NCBI GenBank assembly: GCA_964450865.1
Contig: CAYVHB010000008.1
Coordinates: 34,452-98,451 of the forward strand
Source of the DNA: CAYVHB01 sp964450865
Lineage (GTDB): Bacteria; Bacillota; Clostridia; Saccharofermentanales; UBA5734
Direction of reading: 5' to 3'
DNA length: 64,000 nt
In this document: positions 56,150-64,000 of the stretch, in pieces
Numbering within the stretch: the first letter of the stretch is position 1
Layout of the letters: every line of letters starts with the position of its first letter
Made by a program: the position numbers and the translations under genes
The notes under the pieces: generated by a model
The model's input: only the letters and a program-made list of their open reading frames with translations
The model's database searches: none
What the model was told of the DNA's origin: nothing

Positions 56150-56878
56150 ATGAATGAGGCAAAAATCCCCCATCTATATAAAATTCCCTACCGCGTCGCC
56201 CTGATCATCGGCCTGATCGCCATAGCCATGATCATCGGCGGCCTGCAGCTATCCGGACCAGGCAACAACATGAATGGATTCGGACTGATATTCATCGGCT
56301 TTTTCCTGGTAATCGTAGCGATTATAATCTGGCTCGTCTATCTATCCCAGGAACGACAATATCGCAAAGCCTTACAGACACCCCTGCTCGACTACATGCT
56401 TGACGCCGCCACCCATGCCGAAGCAATCGCCAAAAACAGCGCGGAAATCAAGGAGCAAAATAAAGCCGCCCTGCTGATCATGCTCTTTTTCTGCGGCCTG
56501 ATTGCCATAGGCGGCCTCTTTTTTGGCGAAGACGGCTATCTGATGAGCGCCATCGCTGTCGGACTGGCCGTCTTTCTCAGCCTGATGGCCTGGATCATCA
56601 CAAGCTATCGGGTCGCCAAACTGCAGCGCAGCAACCAGCGCGTCCTGCTCAGCCTCGGCGGCGCGCTAGTCAGCGACGAATTCCACAATTGGTCAACCAT
56701 GGGCAACCGGCTCGAATCCCTGACCTGGCAGCCCGGAGACCTGGCAATCACATACAGCTATATCACCCGGGCCGGACGCCAAAGCACCACCATCCACCTC
56801 GCTGTCCCACCCGGCTATGAAAACGCAGCCAGCCTAGCCGTCACAACCTTAATCCAGCACTACCAGTTGTCGGCATAA
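56150..56878 (+). CDS. Four-TM membrane protein
   Basis: 242 residues. Two membrane segments (about 17-36 and 45-65), a charged helix (ATHAEAIAKNSAEIKEQNKA), two more membrane segments (about 105-150) and a soluble C-terminal domain of about 90 residues with VLLSLGGALVSDEFHNW and a beta-rich YITRAGRQSTT. No family recognised. ATG at 56150 follows GAGGA at good spacing. It is the third gene of the + strand set, 139 bp after the zinc-ribbon protein, and converges on the ABC-2 operon. Confidence 0.8.
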   Translation: MNEAKIPHLYKIPYRVALIIGLIAIAMIIGGLQLSGPGNNMNGFGLIFIGFFLVIVAIIIWLVYLSQERQYRKALQTPLLDYMLDAATHAEAIAKNSAEIKEQNKAALLIMLFFCGLIAIGGLFFGEDGYLMSAIAVGLAVFLSLMAWIITSYRVAKLQRSNQRVLLSLGGALVSDEFHNWSTMGNRLESLTWQPGDLAITYSYITRAGRQSTTIHLAVPPGYENAASLAVTTLIQHYQLSA

Positions 56879-56940
56879 CCAATTGTCGGCATAAAAAACC
56901 ACGCCAGACCACGCAACAAACCGTACCCTTCTCCCCCGGC

Positions 56941-57163
56941 TGAGAATAAACATAAAGCCCGGCAGCGGGCCGATGCACCCGAGCGAGTTGATCGCGTTAG
57001 AAAGCTCGACCGGACGAAAACATAAAGCCCGGCAGCGGGCCGATGCACCCGAGCGAGTTGATCGCGTCAGCGATCTTGTCTGAGCGAAGTGCGCGGCCCG
57101 CTGCCGGGCAAAGTTTATTCTCAGCGAAGTGCGTGGCCCGCTGCCGGGCAATGTTTATTCTCG
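56941..57163. repeat. Nested direct and inverted repeats between convergent genes
   Basis: A 50-bp unit occurs at 56948-56997 and 57018-57067 (70-bp period). A related 40-bp unit in opposite orientation occurs twice (57084-57123 and 57124-57163). All four share the core GCCCGGCAGCGGGC or its complement, which folds on itself as GCCCG-GCAG-CGGGC. The outer copies also form a long stem with each other (GAATAAACAT... against ...GTTTATTCTC). The last copy reaches the 3' end of the permease gene. It may act as a two-way terminator or be a REP-like mobile repeat. Confidence 0.8.
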
Positions 57164-58276
57164 CCGCCCCTGCAAAACATACCCCGCCGCCAGCATCAGC
57201 ACCGCCAGCCCGGCTACCAGCCAGACTGGGGCGGCGGTAAAGCCCCGCATCCGGCTAAGCACCCAGCCATGCGGCGTATACTGGCCAATCTTTTCCAGAA
57301 TCAGGGAAGACAACTGAAAGAAACAGCCACCAGCCACCGCCAGCAGCAACAGAATCAGCAGGCTCAAAAACAAGCGGATACTTTCATGGATGAGCGTCAG
57401 CAATTGCCCCATCCCGAGCATCAGCAAGAGAAACACCGCCAGCAAGCCCAGATCAGCCAGGCGCAGCCGGGTTGACATCATCCCCTGCATAGCCACCGTA
57501 TAAACGACAATCTGCACCAGGCCCAGGATCAGCAACCCCAGCAAAGAAGCCACATAATCAAGCAGCAGACCGTCACGGGTCGTGGCCAGGCGCTGGCGCA
57601 AACCGGCACTGGCCAGCACCAGGCTGCCCAGTACGGCATAAATTGACAGGAAAAAGACCTCCAGTGAATAATCGGAAACAACAAAAGTCAGGGTTGGCGT
57701 CAGGACCAGATCACCGATGTATTCAATTTTCACCTGCGATTCCGCATGCATCGAACGGTTGAGTTCAGCCGCAAAACGTGTCTCCAGATCAGCCGGCACA
57801 GGCTGACCCGCCTGCTGATACATCGCCACCAGCTTGTCATACAGGCTGCGCTGGCTGTAAATCGGCAGGACAGCTGCGGCAATCGCCTCGCGCACCACCG
57901 TCGTGACCAGCGAGCCCTGCAGCTGTGTATAGTGGATGTACGGCGTCCTGAAATCAGCCAGATTGGCGGCAAATCCCGCATCGATCGCCACAACGCCCTC
58001 AACTTTTTGCTGCACCAGCAGGCGTTCAGCCAGCTCCGTATCCACAACCTGGATATCCCAGCCGTGGCTGGTCAAGCTGCCAAGCAGTTCCGCGCTGGCA
58101 GTGCTCTTATCATTGTCGACAACGGCCAGGGCAATGTCCGGCCGGCGGTTGATCTGGTTGGCCGCACCGGCGATCAGCCCGAAACTGATGGGCAGGACCA
58201 CCAGCAGGACCCACAAGGAAACATTGCCAAGCAGATCCAGCAGCTTGAGGCGCAGCAGGCGGGCCAGCCGCGTCAT
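57155..58276 (-). CDS. ABC-2 type permease
   Basis: 373 residues with a first membrane segment near the N-terminus (WVLLVVLPISFGLIAGAA), a large outer domain (about 45-190, with IALAVVDNDKSTASAE) and five membrane segments at the end. This is the ABC-2/YhgE layout used for lipid, peptide or drug export. It starts at ATG 58276, overlapping the preceding permease stop as ATGA. The C-terminus overlaps the nested repeats. It should form a heterodimer with the neighbouring permease; substrate unknown. Confidence 0.9.
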   Translation of the reverse strand: MTRLARLLRLKLLDLLGNVSLWVLLVVLPISFGLIAGAANQINRRPDIALAVVDNDKSTASAELLGSLTSHGWDIQVVDTELAERLLVQQKVEGVVAIDAGFAANLADFRTPYIHYTQLQGSLVTTVVREAIAAAVLPIYSQRSLYDKLVAMYQQAGQPVPADLETRFAAELNRSMHAESQVKIEYIGDLVLTPTLTFVVSDYSLEVFFLSIYAVLGSLVLASAGLRQRLATTRDGLLLDYVASLLGLLILGLVQIVVYTVAMQGMMSTRLRLADLGLLAVFLLLMLGMGQLLTLIHESIRLFLSLLILLLLAVAGGCFFQLSSLILEKIGQYTPHGWVLSRMRGFTAAPVWLVAGLAVLMLAAGYVLQGRRE

Positions 58277-59559
58277 GTGGCCCACCGCCAGGATAGATAG
58301 CTCAAGGCTGTCGCAACAGCCAGCGTCACCAGCGGCCCAAGGACAAGCCATCCGGTAACAGGCTGGGCCGCCAGGCCAGTATAAATCAGCTGAAAGCTCC
58401 AGTAAGCGGGTGACAGGCGGGTGAGGGGCAAGATCCAGGCCGACAGCAGCTGGGTTGGATAGATGCAGCCGCCCAGCAGCAAAATACCCATGATCCCCAG
58501 CCAGGCAGCCAGCAGGACCGCCTGTTCCTGGCGGCTGCGATAGGCCAGCGCCAGCCCGAGCAGGGCGGCAATGAAATATAGCAGGACAACAGCCAGCAGC
58601 AGGTTGAACGGCTGCAATTGGGGAAGGAAATGCAAGATCAGGACCGCCAGCGGTAACTGGCCGGCAACCAGCCACATCAGGCCGATCAAGGCCTTGGCCA
58701 GATGCAGCTGCCACCAGGGCACGTTGGCCAGCAACAACCGCTCATGCTGGCCGATGGCGCGCTCCTGCAGCACCAGGGTCAGGACCAGCAGGGCCGGCAA
58801 CATCGAAAACAGGCAGGTCAGCGCACTGATGACATACCAGATCGTGTTGAATTTGGCCGCCATGTTGATATCAACCAGATTGTTGCGGCCCAGCATCCGG
58901 AAAGCCATGGTCAGGACTGTGGCATTGGTCACTTCAATGAACTCGTTCTCATCGCTGAAAAGTGGCCGGGCCTCGACAGCCCAGGCATACATGGAAGCCT
59001 GGACAGCCGATAGGCTGTCGGCGGCATTATTCATGACGCGTTTCAAAATTGCGGCTTCCGCCGGCATCCGTTCATTTAAATAGACCTTGAGGCTGTCCCG
59101 CTCGACGCCGGCCATGGTCTGCTCGTAAAAGCCGGCCGGAATCTGCAGGATCATCAGAATCTCATTATTGGCCAGGCGCTGCCGGGCCAAAGCCAGCGAT
59201 TCCACATAAACAGCATCAATCACCGCCAGGTCCGAGAAATTATCGACGATGGAATACGAAATAAAGCTCTCATCTTCGTCAACAATGGAAACCCGGACCG
59301 GCTTGAAAAATGAGCCCAGGCCGGCCAGGGCCGGATCAGCCTGGGTATTCGCTTCAGTTGTGGCGCCGGTATTGCCGCCGGAGCTGGCATCCGCCCCGCC
59401 TGCGCCCTGGGTCACCCCGGGCACTTCGCTGGCCTGGGCCAGCTGGCCGCGCATGGCAACGAGAATGACACCTGTCAGCAGCAGCATGACCAGCAGGAAG
59501 GCCAGGGTCCGGACATTGCAGGTTTCGCGCCAATAGAGGCGCAACAGTCTAAAAAGCAT
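58273..59559 (-). CDS. ABC-2 type permease with acidic ectodomain
   Basis: 428 residues, same layout as the next gene: one N-terminal membrane segment (TLAFLLVMLLLTGVILVAM), an outer domain with a Gly/Ala/Thr-rich spacer and VRVSIVDEDESFISYSIV, then six membrane segments at the C-terminus. It starts at ATG 59559, overlapping the ATPase gene by 11 bp, and its stop overlaps the next start. Translation is therefore coupled across all three ABC genes. The two permeases are clearly paralogous. Confidence 0.9.
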   Translation of the reverse strand: MLFRLLRLYWRETCNVRTLAFLLVMLLLTGVILVAMRGQLAQASEVPGVTQGAGGADASSGGNTGATTEANTQADPALAGLGSFFKPVRVSIVDEDESFISYSIVDNFSDLAVIDAVYVESLALARQRLANNEILMILQIPAGFYEQTMAGVERDSLKVYLNERMPAEAAILKRVMNNAADSLSAVQASMYAWAVEARPLFSDENEFIEVTNATVLTMAFRMLGRNNLVDINMAAKFNTIWYVISALTCLFSMLPALLVLTLVLQERAIGQHERLLLANVPWWQLHLAKALIGLMWLVAGQLPLAVLILHFLPQLQPFNLLLAVVLLYFIAALLGLALAYRSRQEQAVLLAAWLGIMGILLLGGCIYPTQLLSAWILPLTRLSPAYWSFQLIYTGLAAQPVTGWLVLGPLVTLAVATALSYLSWRWAT

Positions 59560-60202
59560 GGGCGTGGGCCTCGGCGATCACGCCGTTTTTCAGGGTGATG
59601 ATCCGGTCACAGACAGCAGCCAGTTCGTTGAAGTAGTGATTGACCATCAGTACGATGCAACCCTGGTCGCGCAGGCCGCGAATCGTCTGCAAAATGAAGT
59701 CGCGGTTCTCTTCATCAATGCCGGCAGTCGGTTCATCGAGCAAAACCAGGCGGGGATTACCCAGAATGCCGGCCGCCAGGTTGGCTCGCCTGGCCATGCC
59801 GCCGGAACAGCGGCCGACGGTCTTTTTCATGAATGCAGTGACATTGGCCTGGGCCGCTGCCGTGGCGATGACCTCACGTAAAGCCGCGCCGCGATAGCCG
59901 CGGATCGCCGCCCAGAATTCCAGATTCTGCTCGACGGTCAGGCGCGGTGACAGGGCAATATTCTGCGGAATATAGCCGATCGAGCGCCGGTAATCAGCCT
60001 TGCGCTCAATCGGAATAGCCATCAGGGAGATCTGGCCGCGGTCAGCCGGCAGGATCGAGGCAATGACATTGATCAGGGTCGTCTTGCCGGCCCCGTTGCT
60101 GCCACAGACCCCCAGAACACTGCCGGGCTGGACCTGGAAGCTGACACCGCAGAGCACAGCTTCCTGCTTATAAGACTTGTAAAGCTCATTGACAATCAGC
60201 AT
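59549..60202 (-). CDS. ABC transporter ATPase
   Basis: A 217-residue nucleotide-binding protein. Walker A is GSNGAGKTT (residues 34-42), the Q-loop is IGYIPQNI, the signature is CSGGMARR (a variant of LSGGQ), Walker B is LVLLDEPTAG and the H-loop His is in VNHYF. It powers the two ABC-2 permeases downstream. ATG at 60202 is three bases after the stop of the zinc-ribbon gene, with no clear ribosome site, so translation is coupled to that gene. Confidence 0.95.
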   Translation of the reverse strand: MLIVNELYKSYKQEAVLCGVSFQVQPGSVLGVCGSNGAGKTTLINVIASILPADRGQISLMAIPIERKADYRRSIGYIPQNIALSPRLTVEQNLEFWAAIRGYRGAALREVIATAAAQANVTAFMKKTVGRCSGGMARRANLAAGILGNPRLVLLDEPTAGIDEENRDFILQTIRGLRDQGCIVLMVNHYFNELAAVCDRIITLKNGVIAEAHAHAF

Positions 60203-60205
60203 CGA

Positions 60206-62272
60206 TTAACCGGTGATGCCTGTATTGAAGCCCAGGGCAGTCATGATTTCCTGTAATTTGCCCATCAGTTCCTGGTCGCCCATCAGGCCCTGCAGGGCCT
60301 CGGTGTCGGACATGCTGATCAGGGTCTTACCGGAATAATCCGGCATGGTCACGTCCTTGGCTGCAATTTTCTCATAGCCCATCGACACATTGACGTAGTC
60401 CCCGATGGCAATCTCCATCTGATAGCGCTTACCGGACAGGGTGGCTGTAAAAGAAATATCTGAAACCGGCGTTGTGCTGGCATTAACCGGCGACAGCTTG
60501 ATTTTATATTTGCCGGTCATATACTGGTCATCGCCGGATTTTTCCTTGGCATAGTCCTGGTACTCAATGCCGAGAACCTGCTGACCATCTGTTTTAATCG
60601 TGAGATTGCCAGATTGTTTGCCGGATTTCATGGTGTATTCATCGACATATTCAAACGATCCATCCGGGGTGACAACCGCTATCAGCGCACCGGCCTGGTC
60701 GCCGCTGACCGGCTTGAAATAGCGGTACTGCAGCACGGGCTTACCGGCGTCGTCCTCGATCATGAATTCACGGCCATGGATGACGTCTTTCTTGTCGACG
60801 TAGATCTTCTGGGTCAGCGTGTAGTTGTCCTGGCTGCGGTCGCCGGTCTCCAGGCTGGTAATGGTGGAGGACAGTTCTGTCTGCCATTGCTGCTCGGTCA
60901 TTGATGCAACTTCACCGCTCGTACCGGCACTGGCAGCTGCCATCTGGCTGTACAGTTCGTAGAAAACCTTCTCATCGCGCAGGACGGTCAGCATTTCAAT
61001 CATCATCTGCCGGGCCTTGGCGCCGGTCGTGGTGACCGTATAACAATCATATACTTTCTTGACATCTCCGACTTCCAGCTCATAGCCGCGCTCAAAGGTG
61101 GCTTTGTCCGTATTTTTCAGGAAAGCGTCAATCAGCTTGTTCATGCCGGCGACGAGATCTTTCTCGCTGACGGTGGTCTGCATGCCCAGCAGCCGGCCCA
61201 GTGCATTCATTTCAGTCGTGCTGCCGGCGCCAGCGTTGGACAGGGTGTCGGTCAGTTCCTGGTCAGTCGCTTTCAGGTAGCTGTCAAGCAGGCCGGGGAA
61301 ACCGACGATCAGCTGTTTGGTGTTGTAAAAGGTCTCTACGGTCAGCAGGGCTTTATCCTGGCCCTGGACCATGATATCAAGCTGGTTGAAATACTGCGGG
61401 ATCTCCGACTTGCGGTCATACATCGACTTGATCTTGAAGGTCATGCCTTCCAAGGCTGCCACGGTCGTCGGATTCTTGCCAGCTGCCAGCTTGTCGCTGA
61501 TATCAACCTGAAAATCAATCAGCTGGCCACCGACCGGATCCACCGCTTCGGTCAGGCCCCAGTCAGTCAAATCGGCAGCCAGGTCAGCGGCGTCGGTCTT
61601 CAGCTGCTGGCCTTCAATCAGGACATAGGAGCGTTTATTGCCCAGCAGCAGGCGCTTGATGTCCCGGCCGGCGATAAACCAGGCCAGGGCACCGGCAATG
61701 GCAACCACCAGCACAATCGCCAGGGCAATCAGCAGGCCATTTTTCTTCTTGCGTGGCGGGGGGGGTGTTGCCCCGGGCGGTGTGGCAGGGGGCACGGGTG
61801 GTACAGGCGGGGTGGAGCGGAGCGGCTGCTGGATCGGCGCAGCTGACGGCTGGGGCGGGATAGCTGCTGTTGGTTGCGGCGGGATTGCGGCGCTGGCTGC
61901 CGGCTGGGGCGGGATTGCTGATGCCGGTTTCGGCGGAATTACGGCGCTGGCAGCCGCAACAGGCACGCCAGCAGTCGCAGCGTTAACCGGGGCGGCTGAC
62001 GATAGCTGCAGATTCAGGCCGCAGCTGCTGCAAAAGACCGCACCGGCTTCGAGCGGCTGATTGCAGCGCGGGCAGGTTGTCGGCTGGCTGGCCGGCTGAG
62101 CCGTCGCCGGACTGTCTACGGGTGTACCGCATTCGCTGCAAAATTGTGAACCTGGCACGAGTGGTGCCTGGCATTTCTGACATCTGGCGGCTGATGATTC
62201 AACTTTAGTCCCACAGTTCGTACAAAAGGCAGAATCGGCAGGAACTTCAAACCCACATTGAGAACAGCGCAT
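60206..62272 (-). CDS. Triple zinc-ribbon single-TM protein with large ectodomain
   Basis: 688 residues. Three zinc ribbons in a row at the N-terminus (CSQCG/CTNCG, CQKCQ/CSECG, CPRCN/CSSCG), a Pro/Ala/Gln linker with IPPQP repeats (about 90-175), a basic stop (PPPPRKKKNG), one membrane segment (about 180-202) and a 480-residue outer domain with mixed alpha/beta character and no motif I recognise. ATG at 62272 follows GGAGGAGGT. It is the first gene of the operon with the ABC-2 transporter, so the ribbon protein is probably a dedicated partner or substrate-handling factor. Similar clostridial proteins exist but their role is unknown. Confidence 0.88.
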   Translation of the reverse strand: MRCSQCGFEVPADSAFCTNCGTKVESSAARCQKCQAPLVPGSQFCSECGTPVDSPATAQPASQPTTCPRCNQPLEAGAVFCSSCGLNLQLSSAAPVNAATAGVPVAAASAVIPPKPASAIPPQPAASAAIPPQPTAAIPPQPSAAPIQQPLRSTPPVPPVPPATPPGATPPPPRKKKNGLLIALAIVLVVAIAGALAWFIAGRDIKRLLLGNKRSYVLIEGQQLKTDAADLAADLTDWGLTEAVDPVGGQLIDFQVDISDKLAAGKNPTTVAALEGMTFKIKSMYDRKSEIPQYFNQLDIMVQGQDKALLTVETFYNTKQLIVGFPGLLDSYLKATDQELTDTLSNAGAGSTTEMNALGRLLGMQTTVSEKDLVAGMNKLIDAFLKNTDKATFERGYELEVGDVKKVYDCYTVTTTGAKARQMMIEMLTVLRDEKVFYELYSQMAAASAGTSGEVASMTEQQWQTELSSTITSLETGDRSQDNYTLTQKIYVDKKDVIHGREFMIEDDAGKPVLQYRYFKPVSGDQAGALIAVVTPDGSFEYVDEYTMKSGKQSGNLTIKTDGQQVLGIEYQDYAKEKSGDDQYMTGKYKIKLSPVNASTTPVSDISFTATLSGKRYQMEIAIGDYVNVSMGYEKIAAKDVTMPDYSGKTLISMSDTEALQGLMGDQELMGKLQEIMTALGFNTGITG

Positions 62273-62867
62273 GATGAATACCTCCTCCTGGTTTCTGTCT
62301 GGTCCATTTCATTATCGCACGCGGCCACACGTCCGACAAGGCTCGATTTCCCCCGGGATGGCTGATCGGGTTGCCGGAACGGCTTGCCGATCTGCATGGT
62401 CGCTGACGCGATGTCGCTGAATGGGAGTCTGGCAGATGGTCGGCGACTGTTGTGGGCCAGGTTTGCTTGACACTACCTTCTCGTCAAGGATATCAAGCGA
62501 TGCTGCGAACTGTTCCTATAAAGCGGTTGACTTCCAGATATGTCGTACTTGGGAGCGGATGCACAATTTCGCGCGACCTTAGCGTCCGCGGAATTGTGTC
62601 AATCATCGCCATCTCAGGCTTCTTAAGCCTGATTGGCTCAATCCCGCGACCGCGGGAGCGATAGCTGTTTTCCTCCGCAACGCCCAGGGCGACATCATCC
62701 ACCTCATCGACAGCACCGGCAATACCGTGGTATCCTACGCCTATGATGCCTGGGGCAACCCGATGTCGGGCACCGGGTTGATTTGCTGAGCTTGATCTTG
62801 GCCCGATGGATCAGGCCGAGCAGATCACTCAGAGTGTCTTTACTTTGTCAATTGTCCATATCCATCA
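62273..62867. other. Gap with remnants of mobile or RHS DNA
   Basis: 595 bp without an intact gene. It holds a decayed RHS fragment (62664-62789) and a short palindrome TCAGGCTT/AAGCCTGA (62614-62632). The rest has no gene-like feature I can support. Confidence 0.6.
62664..62789 (+). pseudogene. RHS-repeat protein fragment
   Basis: The frame reads VFLRNAQGDIIHLIDSTG followed by NTVVSYAYDAWGNPMSGTG and a stop (TGA, 62787-62789). This is the RHS core consensus (Y.RNAQGDI..I.D..G..V..Y.YDAWGN). Both the long upstream part and the downstream GYYYDxETGLYYL core end are missing, so this is a scar of an RHS polymorphic-toxin-type gene. Confidence 0.8.
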
Positions 62868-63656
62868 TCAAAGTCGCATCCCGTACTCCTTCAGCCTGCG
62901 ATAAAACGTTGCCCGGCTGATTCCGAGCTTCTCCAGCGCCTGCGCTTCGGTAAGCTTGCCTTGCCGGAATTGACCGAGGACTTCTATGGCTTTTGTATCG
63001 TCTATGCGGATGCGCTGCCGGCCACGGTATTTGCCTGCAGCTGCGGCTTTTCGGGTGCCTTCGCGCCGCCTGGTTTTGGGGTATTCAATTTCTTTGCGGT
63101 ACAGGGAAATCAGCAGGGCGTAGAACGCCTTGCGGTTGCTGTCATCAATCGAATAGCCGCTGGCCCTGACATCATGGCCCAGGCAAATAACCTGCAAAAT
63201 TCTCTGGCAGATTGTTCTGGCGCGATCATGTTCGGCCGGATCGGCCAGTTCAACGCATTGCTTTTCGTCGCCGGACAAAAGTCGCCGGACATAGAGCCGG
63301 TCGCCGGAATAGCGCAGCTTGGTCCGCATCAGCCATTCCAGCTGGTTCAGATACTTCATATCCACGCTTTCCAGGAGTGTCCAGAGATCCTCGCGGTTCT
63401 TGTTTGGTGCCCGTTCACTGATGAAAACAGGGACGATGTTTTCCCTGACGTATTGCGGCTTGTGCAGATCCAGATTGAGTCCCGGTATCCCTTGAAAATT
63501 CGGCGGTGATAGCAGATCGATGACCGGATAATACGGCGTAAAGACATAAACAAAGCTTTCATCTTCGCGTTCGGTATATTCGATTTTGGCGATTTTATAC
63601 TCGAGTTCCAGGTCATCTCGCAGGCAGATTAACCCCGTCGTCGTCATTTCCTTCAT
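62868..63656 (-). CDS. Protein with C-terminal resolvase-type helix-turn-helix
   Basis: 262 residues. The first 180 residues are an unrecognised alpha/beta domain (starting LICLRDDLELEYKIAKIEY). A basic segment (TRRREGTRKAAAAGKYRGRQRI) then leads to a DNA-invertase-type helix-turn-helix (DDTKAIEVLGQFRQGKLTEA then GISRATFYRRLKEY). No Ser-recombinase catalytic domain (with its S-R motifs) is present, so it is not a complete resolvase. ATG at 63656 overlaps the stop of the 73-residue gene by 4 bp and has GGAG six bases upstream. It lies 80 bp from the RHS remnant, so it may belong to the same mobile or recombination unit. Confidence 0.82.
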   Translation of the reverse strand: MKEMTTTGLICLRDDLELEYKIAKIEYTEREDESFVYVFTPYYPVIDLLSPPNFQGIPGLNLDLHKPQYVRENIVPVFISERAPNKNREDLWTLLESVDMKYLNQLEWLMRTKLRYSGDRLYVRRLLSGDEKQCVELADPAEHDRARTICQRILQVICLGHDVRASGYSIDDSNRKAFYALLISLYRKEIEYPKTRRREGTRKAAAAGKYRGRQRIRIDDTKAIEVLGQFRQGKLTEAQALEKLGISRATFYRRLKEYGMRL

Positions 63657-63874
63657 GACCGGCTCCGTAACAAGTCATCGGACGCCTGGATGATTTTGTT
63701 ATAGCGTCCTTTAATCATATGTTTATAAAATTGCTTGTGCATTTCGGTGACGCCTTCAATGCCATCGATTAGAGTATAGATTTTTGCTAGGGAACTGCTG
63801 ATTAATAGCGATTTATCATTGCTCACGGGCAGCTCAGGACGATTTTTCATCAGCGTGAGCAAAATATTCGCCAT
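63653..63874 (-). CDS. Small protein coupled to the HTH protein
   Basis: 73 residues, all-helical in appearance (LLTLMKNRPELPVSN, MHKQFYKHMIKGRYNKIIQ). ATG at 63874 has a weak ribosome site; the 4-bp overlap (ATGA) with the HTH gene indicates a two-gene operon. No family recognised; such small partners of DNA-binding proteins are often accessory or antitoxin-like, but that is not shown here. Confidence 0.6.
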   Translation of the reverse strand: MANILLTLMKNRPELPVSNDKSLLISSSLAKIYTLIDGIEGVTEMHKQFYKHMIKGRYNKIIQASDDLLRSRS

Positions 63875-64000
63875 TTGAGGCCTGTTTTCAACGATCCTGG
63901 GCCGCTTTCCGGCGGCATTTTCGCAATTTGGGCAGACCTATCCCATTTGCGGCTGTAAATTCCGCCCGGCCCGCACACACGCGTAGAGATTAGCGCTGGC

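Noticed and set aside
56941..57163. CRISPR-like array
   Set aside because: Only two direct plus two inverted units with no unique equal-length spacers; better described as nested inverted repeats.

Overview
The window looks like chromosome of a moderately GC-rich, anaerobic member of the Clostridia (Bacillota). The evidence is established family knowledge applied to what is seen: a single-chain PurL, a class III (anaerobic) ribonucleotide reductase nrdDG with NrdR boxes, a valine T-box leader in front of valS, the UPF0237 (ACT)/UPF0210 gene pair, and the radical SAM - DUF2344 - RNase E/G gene order. Strong AGGAGG-type ribosome binding sites and consensus TTGACA/TATAAT promoters agree. No genus can be assigned from sequence reading alone, and I saw no tRNA, rRNA or CRISPR array.

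Layout. 0-4.7 kb: an unrecognised two-TM protein and, convergent to it, an exported protein plus a putative lipoprotein. 5-24.5 kb: housekeeping metabolism: purL, htpG, a class IV aminotransferase, argG and argH, a TPR protein downstream of UPF0210, ACT and metallo-hydrolase genes, 5-formyl-THF cyclo-ligase, a hotdog thioesterase, an aldo/keto reductase, class II fructose-bisphosphate aldolase and an SDR oxidoreductase. 24.6-28 kb: valS and a small membrane protein behind a T-box. 28-33 kb: accessory surface proteins: a SASA-esterase-like protein without its catalytic motifs, a zinc-ribbon/transglutaminase-like membrane protein and a lipoprotein. 33-36.3 kb: nrdDG with a promoter and two NrdR boxes. 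36.3-47 kb: RNase E/G, DUF2344, radical SAM, pgi, a patatin-like lipase, a second B12-type radical SAM protein with NfeD-like partner, and an Orn/Lys/Arg decarboxylase with a promoter about 310 nt upstream.

47.7-64 kb is the accessory end. On the + strand: a zinc-ribbon membrane protein, an iron-type ABC binding lipoprotein, its two-domain permease and a membrane-anchored beta-propeller protein, tightly packed and without an ATPase gene; then a three-gene set (polytopic membrane protein with coiled coil and Gly/Ala-rich C-terminus, a zinc-ribbon-tailed soluble protein, a four-TM protein). On the - strand: an operon of a triple zinc-ribbon membrane protein, an ABC ATPase and two ABC-2 permeases. 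The two arms meet at a nest of direct and inverted repeats (56.9-57.2 kb). The right edge carries a decayed RHS-repeat fragment and a two-gene unit with a resolvase-type helix-turn-helix, so it has probably been remodelled by mobile DNA.

Recurring theme: four proteins (near 30.4, 47.7, 54.7 and 60.2 kb) carry treble-clef zinc ribbons; three of them join the ribbon through a Pro/Ala- or Pro/Gln-rich linker to membrane segments. Together with the 52.5-56.9 kb triad and the ABC-2 operon, these are the best candidates here for an undescribed envelope system. That is an inference from architecture and gene order.
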